Positions 58,644-64,000 of a stretch of DNA of 64,000 nt are shown piece after piece. Location: NCBI RefSeq assembly GCF_964199755.1, contig NC_133902.1:60457217-60521216 (forward strand), written 5' to 3'. Source of the stretch: Larus michahellis. Its lineage: Eukaryota; Chordata; Aves; Charadriiformes; Laridae. The position numbers were made by a program, and so were the translations under genes. The notes under the pieces are model-generated. The model saw only the letters and a program-made list of their open reading frames with translations. It did not search any database and was not told the origin of the DNA. Each line of letters begins with the position of its first letter. Position 1 is the stretch's first letter.

Positions 58644-59330
58644 CACAGAGTGGATGAGGTTGGAAGGGACCGTGGGCAGTCATCTTGTCCAACCCCCTGC
58701 TCAAGAGGGGTTATCTAGAGCCAGTTGCCTGGGACTGTGTCCACATGGCTCTTGAATACTTCTAAGGATGGAGACTCCAGAACCTGCCTGGGCAGCCTGT
58801 GCCAGTGCTTGGTTGCCCTCACAGTGACAAAGTGTTTCCTGATGTTCAGGGGGAACCTCCCATGTTCCAGTGTTTGCCCATTGCCTCTTGTCCTGTCACT
58901 GGGCACCTCTGAAAAGAACCTGACTCCATCCTGTTGTCATCCTCCCTTCAAATAATTATACTGAACTGGGAAGCCCAGACCTGAACTCGGTACTCCAGGG
59001 GCGGCCACACCAGTGGCGGACAGAGGGGAAGAGTCTCCTCCCTTGACCTGCTGGCAATGCTCTTCCTAATGCAGCCAGGGATACCGTTAGCCTTCTCTGT
59101 GGCAAGGGCACATTGCTGGCTCGTGGTCAGCTCTGTGTCCACCAGGACCCCCAGGCCCTTTTCTGCCACGCTGCTTTCTAGCTGGACACCCCCAGCACGT
59201 ACTAGAGCCTGGGATTGTTCCTCCCCAGGTGCAGGACATTGCACTTCCCCTTGCTGAACTTCATGAGGTTTCTGTCAGACCATTTCTCCAGCCTGTTGAG
59301 GACCCTGTGGTGTATCAGCCATCCTCATTT
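58644..59330 (-). repeat. CR1 LINE, minus strand, 3' half
   Basis: Starts with CACAGAGTGGATGAGGTTGG and GAAGGGACCG, the diverged CR1 terminus, then the 3' UTR. Minus-strand reading recovers the ORF2 C-terminus (LGVLVDTELTTSQQCALATE, KANGIPGCIRKSIASRSREE). It is flanked on both sides by + strand CR1 pieces. Confidence 0.92.
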
Positions 59331-59389
59331 CATACTGTCAGAAAAATTGCCGAGGACGTGCTCTGCTCTGCCACCCAGATTGTTCCGCG

Positions 59390-59515
59390 AGCAGCAGCCT
59401 GCCCTTGCAGCACAATGGCTAACGGTGTCCTGGGCCGCATTGGGCAAAGTATTGCCGGCAGGTCAGGGGAGGTCATCCTTCCCCTCTCCTTACCACTGGT
59501 GAGGAGTGCGGAGGA
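59390..59515 (+). repeat. CR1 LINE ORF2 fragment, + strand (right part of split copy)
   Basis: Reads MANGVLGRIGQSIAGRSGEV and ILPLSLPLVR, the ORF2 segment that lies downstream of the SGVPQG motif in an intact CR1. Confidence 0.85.
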
Positions 59516-60881
59516 ATTTTTCTTTCACTAGTTCATATTCAGCCAACCTAAGTCAGAAAATTTAATGCAAAAAGCACCTTGCTGACAGTATACATTAATT
59601 TGTAGACAAGCATACAGTGTATTTTCTTGCTGTAAAGTCTTCAACTTCAAACGTCTGTGGATCCAGCAATTCAGTTCTCCTAATGTATAGGGAACAAACT
59701 CTACAGACCAGCTATATTCTATGTCATATTTTAGAAGGCATGAGTTTGCCCAAGTTAGATAAGAATTTTTATATACACACACAAATATACCAAATTGCTC
59801 TGTTTTATATTCAAAATTACTATATATTGATATATATAATTATATATTTCAAAATATTATTAAATATTTTTGTTTCGGTGTTTCTCTGGTAAGAGGAGCT
59901 TCCTATTGTCTGTTCACATGACTGTAAGTGCCAGTGATTTCTGGTGTTGGAGTATTTCAAAATTACTGCTCCAAAATTACTCCAAAATCTGTTGTGAGCT
60001 CTATACGGGGCATCAGCTGTAGTATTTTGACTCCTCAGCTGACTTAAGGAAATGCGTGCTGTCTCAAGAACAGTGACACTAATATCACTAGACAAAATGG
60101 GTGATCACTAGCCCCCATCAATACAAATACCTTGTCAAAGGGGGCCTGTTATTCCTCCGGTGAGGAGTTTGATGCTTTCACATAACTTGTCCATTGCATT
60201 CCTCTTTGCACCCCTTGGTTTTTCCACTGACTCTTTTTTTAAGCTCACATTTCTCTCTTTCAGCTGCTACAGAGTGTTTCTTTTAGCACTGCACCTGCTC
60301 AAGAGCCTGTGAAGGTTGTGGTTTATTATTACCTTATTTTTCTTAAGAAAGATCTAGTTCTCCTGCAACAGTGTTATTGTGTTCACTTGCAGTAGGCTTC
60401 CACCTCCTGCTGATCAGCTCTGTGAAACCAAACTCTTTCATGAGTACCCTCTTGTATGTTTGTTTTTGGTTGCATTACACCACTAAGCTGTATTGCTTTT
60501 TAAAAAAAAACAAACAACAATGCATCCAGTGGTCTCTAGAGCAGAGCTAGACTAGGCATCCCCTGTGAACTTCAGCACGACTTCAGGTAGACTGTTTCTT
60601 CCTTGTTCATGTGATGATACCAGCTGAATTTTAATAAAGTCACTATTGTTCTGCAAGACTTAGGAGATTTTAAGAAACTTGTAAGTAAAATTTATCATAC
60701 AACATACCAACAATTTACAACACTGCATATTTTTAGAGGTACCACTAACTTTTCAAAGCCAGGCAGAAATTGGAGAATACCAAATTAAGAATGTCTCTGC
60801 AGCTCTAATTAGACTCCTGTTCTTCTACATATGCATTTGTTGCGTGAGAGGGGCAAAGCAGTTTTGGCAGAAAATAAACCC
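59516..60881 (+). other. Presumed TANC1 intron, part 3
   Basis: AT-rich, including a TATATA-rich tract at 59818-59868. No gene recognised. Confidence 0.45.
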
Positions 60882-61950
60882 TGTTGTGTTCTAACACTCC
60901 TCACCGAGGTGGGAGGCTAGGTGCGGCTAGGTTTAAATTCTGAGTGATGCCCAATTCAGCACTATCAGTCCAATCTCGTTTCATATGTATTAAACTATTA
61001 CGATTTGGATACACTAATAGTGGGCTGCACCTTCAGTCTGGTCATGCTCATGAGCTAGCACGGCCACTCTCGAGTCTTTGGTGGCATTCAGTGAGAAACC
61101 GAAACAACTAGCTACTTAAAAAGTGCAGTTTATTTAAACGACAGGTATATAGGTTCTTAGGGTTGCTGGTGATAAATACACTGTCTGCAAAGCACGTGCA
61201 AATGACAGTATTGTTACCTATACAAAACGCGCAACAAAGTTATAAACGATACAGCGTGGCTATAAATGTAGGAGAGGGATTCCCTAGAGAAATTTCTAAG
61301 TTTCACGAGAAAGCACTCGGTATCATCGAAGTCTTACCCAAAGGCGTCCCTACGGGGGGGAAGAAAGGCTCAGCCCGTCGACTGATCCTGGAAGTCAGTG
61401 ATGGAATTTTTCGCGATGGTGTCTTCCCTGGGTATCCCCCCTCTCTTGGGCTATTTTTATACTATTTGTTATCTATTATAAGGTGGAGTTTGAGTGACTT
61501 TAGTCATACATACTTTTATTATGATTGGTATAAAATTCTCTCGCTTCACAATTAAAGGTATAGTTTATGAGAAATTCGGGGCACAGACTCAAGGAGGAGT
61601 GGTCGCACCTTGGAGGCGGGTAGCCTTTGGGCTGGAGGTGTGTTTTGGTATTATAATGACATTATAATGAGCAAAGTTCGCACAAAAGACAGCGTTTCAT
61701 CAAAATTTGACAAAATGTTGGCTCTGAGCATCAAGCGGGCAGCTAATTGGCAGCTTATCTGTTTCATGGTACCATCCCATTCCTTTATCTGCATAAGACA
61801 AGTTCACGGAATAATTGTCTTCCGTCCCGTATCTCATGTAGCTTTGCAAGCGTCATACAGAGAACCGCAGATGTTGCATTTTTTCACATGCCAGGTGCAG
61901 CTGTTTTCTACCTCAGAAGCCTCTTGTTTTTATACTTTTCCTTAATGTGT
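60882..61950 (-). mobile_element. Candidate ERV LTR, antisense
   Basis: From TGTTGTGTTCTAACACTCCT onward the base composition and sequence differ from the surrounding intron. GAGTCTTTGGTGGCATTCAG and CAGCCCGTCGACTGATCCTG recall an avian endogenous retrovirus LTR. TTTATT at 61130-61135 would be the antisense AATAAA. No target duplication was found and the right edge is uncertain. Confidence 0.4.
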
Positions 61951-63605
61951 GAACAATGCTGTACTTTTGTGGTTTTGGCCAATTTAGTAATTATTCCACA
62001 GCATTATGTGTCAGCCTTGAATTATATGATGGAACAGTGTTTCCTTCACCAAATGCACCAATGGAAGCTGTGCATGCCCGCTAGTAATGTTGAAAGCTAA
62101 AATACCCTCAAGTACAATTCCTTAATTGCAATGTGCTAAAATGAGCTGAGAAAATTTAAATCTTAAGGAACTGTCCAATTACATATAAAAATGGGTTCTA
62201 AAGAACATAACACCTTCAAATTGTAATATTAAGTTGGAATTTATATATCTAGGTTTCTACAACAGACGACCAGTGTCTGAACATGAAGCACAAAGTCTGT
62301 GTTAGTTCCAAATTCCTACTCGGACCGGGACCGTATTGTCTGAAGTGGCTGGAAGGAAGAATGTGAGATGAGTCAGAACAGTTGTTTTCAGAATTTATTT
62401 TTTTTTAAGAGTTTTGTACTAAAATTAGAAAGATCCCTTCTAAAACAGTGATCAAGAAGATGGAAAAGAGAACAATGGAGTTGGAGCCTACGGTTTGCCG
62501 GAAGAAATGCCAGTGCAGCCTGATAGGTACGAAATGTGTATCATAGCTGTCCTGCGACAGTGCGGTACCTGACGCAGCTGTGTGACTCGGGAAACATCCC
62601 AGCAGCCGGGTCTCGGAGCACAAATCACTCACTACAGCCCTTCTTGTCATTTTGTACAGACAAAGTACGTGCAGTGCACACTCAATGTGCCTGTGTTTAC
62701 AGCCGCTGCAGCCCACGATATGCGCAAGGAGGAGGCTATTACGAAAGAATATTTAATAAAGTTGGGAAGTGAATCGTTCACATGTCAGGAAAAATACGCT
62801 TAAGGTGTTTGAACAGCCTTTTGCCTCCCTGTGTGACAGTGGCCTGGTGGTAGAGCCAGGCAGAGAACAGGGCATTCCTGCAGACAAACAAGGTTTTCCT
62901 TTGTTTGTGGACATCCTTTGCGCTGCACGCATGGACAGGATGTGCTCATATAATTAAAAATTTCTAGCACAATTTTTGCACAAAAGAAATACGAATTTGG
63001 ATTACATCGTCCAGCCTTTAAATTTCTAATTTCATAACTTTTTCGTGCTTGCCCTCACAGTTTTGGCATCATTTATGTATGCATAAGCCTTTTTTTGTTT
63101 GATCTGCAAATTTGAATCTGGTGCTGTTGTAAGAAGTAGTATTTTTAAATACCTTTTTCCGTACCTAATAAAGGCCAATATTTTATAGGGATAGAGGAAA
63201 GTTAGCTGTCTGTAACATTAGAGAGTATCTGTAATAATTCAAATAATGCTTTTATACACAATTTTTAATGTAAGGTTACTCTTACCTCATACCTATTTCA
63301 AACTATGGAAGATGTTCTTAGGTTCTTGATTTGTTAATGCTGTTTGAAGATGGATTTGATTTCCAAAAATATAAAGTGTTTATGTGACACTTTCTCAAAA
63401 GAAACCCGGGCTCTATTTAATCAAAAAATTATATTCTTCCTCATGCACCCCATTTCTGTAAGAGAAACACTTGTTAAAGAAAGAAAAGCTGCTTAAATCT
63501 TAAGACTTTTAACCCTTTTTTTACACTATTTTTTTTCCTTCTTATCTACAGTTTCATAACTAGCTGTTTGATGAGCAGTATTACTCGGTCCACCAAGTGT
63601 TGACA
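61951..63605 (+). other. Presumed TANC1 intron, part 4
   Basis: No gene or repeat recognised. Confidence 0.45.
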
Positions 63606-63893
63606 TATAGAATCATAGAATCGCCCAGGTTGGAAGGGACTTTTCAGATCATCGAGTCCAACCATCAACCTGACTGTGACAAAACCCATAACTAAACCAT
63701 ATCTAAGCACTGTGTCTACACATCTTTTAAATACTTCCAGGGACGGTGACTCAACCGCTTCCCTGGGCAGCCTGTGCCAATGCTTAATAACCTTTTCAGT
63801 GTAAAAATTTTTCCCAATATCCAATCTAAACCTCCCCTGGCGCAACTTGAGACCATTTCCTCATGTCTTAGTGCCTGTTACGTGGGAGATATA
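63606..63893 (-). repeat. CR1 LINE 3' end, minus strand
   Basis: Starts TATAGAATCATAGAATCG, then GGTTGGAAGGGACTTTTCAG. Minus-strand reading gives [20 protein letters not shown] and [20 protein letters not shown], the conserved end of CR1 ORF2. Confidence 0.93.
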
Positions 63894-64000
63894 TAGGATA
63901 GCTTGTTCTCTTTGGTGTAAGAGTCTTAAAATAAATAACAGGCTAATGTGCTTAGGTTGCTCCTCAAGTCTGCTATTTAAAATAAACAGCCTTTGCTGTC

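Noticed and set aside
41202-64000. TANC1 coding exons
   Set aside because: I looked for the start of the TANC1 protein and its later domains and saw none, so TANC1 coding sequence is not claimed in this window.
1-64000. tRNA, rRNA, CRISPR arrays, bacterial operons or an unusual defence-type system
   Set aside because: No cloverleaf, spaced repeat array or prokaryotic gene organisation was seen; all signals fit ordinary avian chromosomal DNA.

Overview
The window is vertebrate nuclear DNA and almost certainly from a bird. Many CR1 LINE fragments lie on both strands, several ending in the CR1 signature of ATTCTRTG octamers. There are also ERVL-type LTRs of avian style, compact introns, and an exon order matching PKP4 - DAPL1 - (TANC1), the order I recall for human 2q24. 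No bacterial, plasmid or CRISPR content was seen. The species cannot be named from this sequence.

Layout. (1) 1-6445 holds the last six coding exons of PKP4 (plakophilin-4/p0071) on the + strand, ending in the PDZ-ligand tail DSWV, with its 3' UTR. (2) 6446-18950 is intergenic DNA with small CR1 pieces, an ERVL-like LTR fragment, and two well-formed candidate exons at 7302-7342 and 7675-7753. (3) 18950-27190 is the complete DAPL1 gene on the + strand: a CpG-island promoter and four coding exons (109 aa), with CR1 pieces in intron 2. (4) 27190-40640 is the DAPL1-TANC1 interval, with two ERVL-type LTRs, CR1 pieces and a phase-compatible chain of candidate exons at 35.1-36.3 kb. (5) 40640-41580 is a strong CpG island with a good splice donor, read as the probable TANC1 promoter and non-coding first exon. 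(6) 41200-64000 shows no recognisable coding exon and is best read as the long TANC1 5' intron, containing several CR1 copies (one nest of CR1 inside CR1) and a candidate antisense LTR.

PKP4 is an armadillo-repeat junction and cytoskeleton protein of the p120-catenin family. DAPL1 is a small DAP-family protein linked to epithelial differentiation and proliferation control. They are neighbours by ancestral synteny, not an operon-like unit. All splice sites were read by eye; gene identities rest on recalled family sequence, not on a database search. The points most worth testing are a GC-AG intron in PKP4, a possible alternative PKP4 C-terminus lacking the PDZ ligand, and the unassigned exon chain at 35-36 kb.
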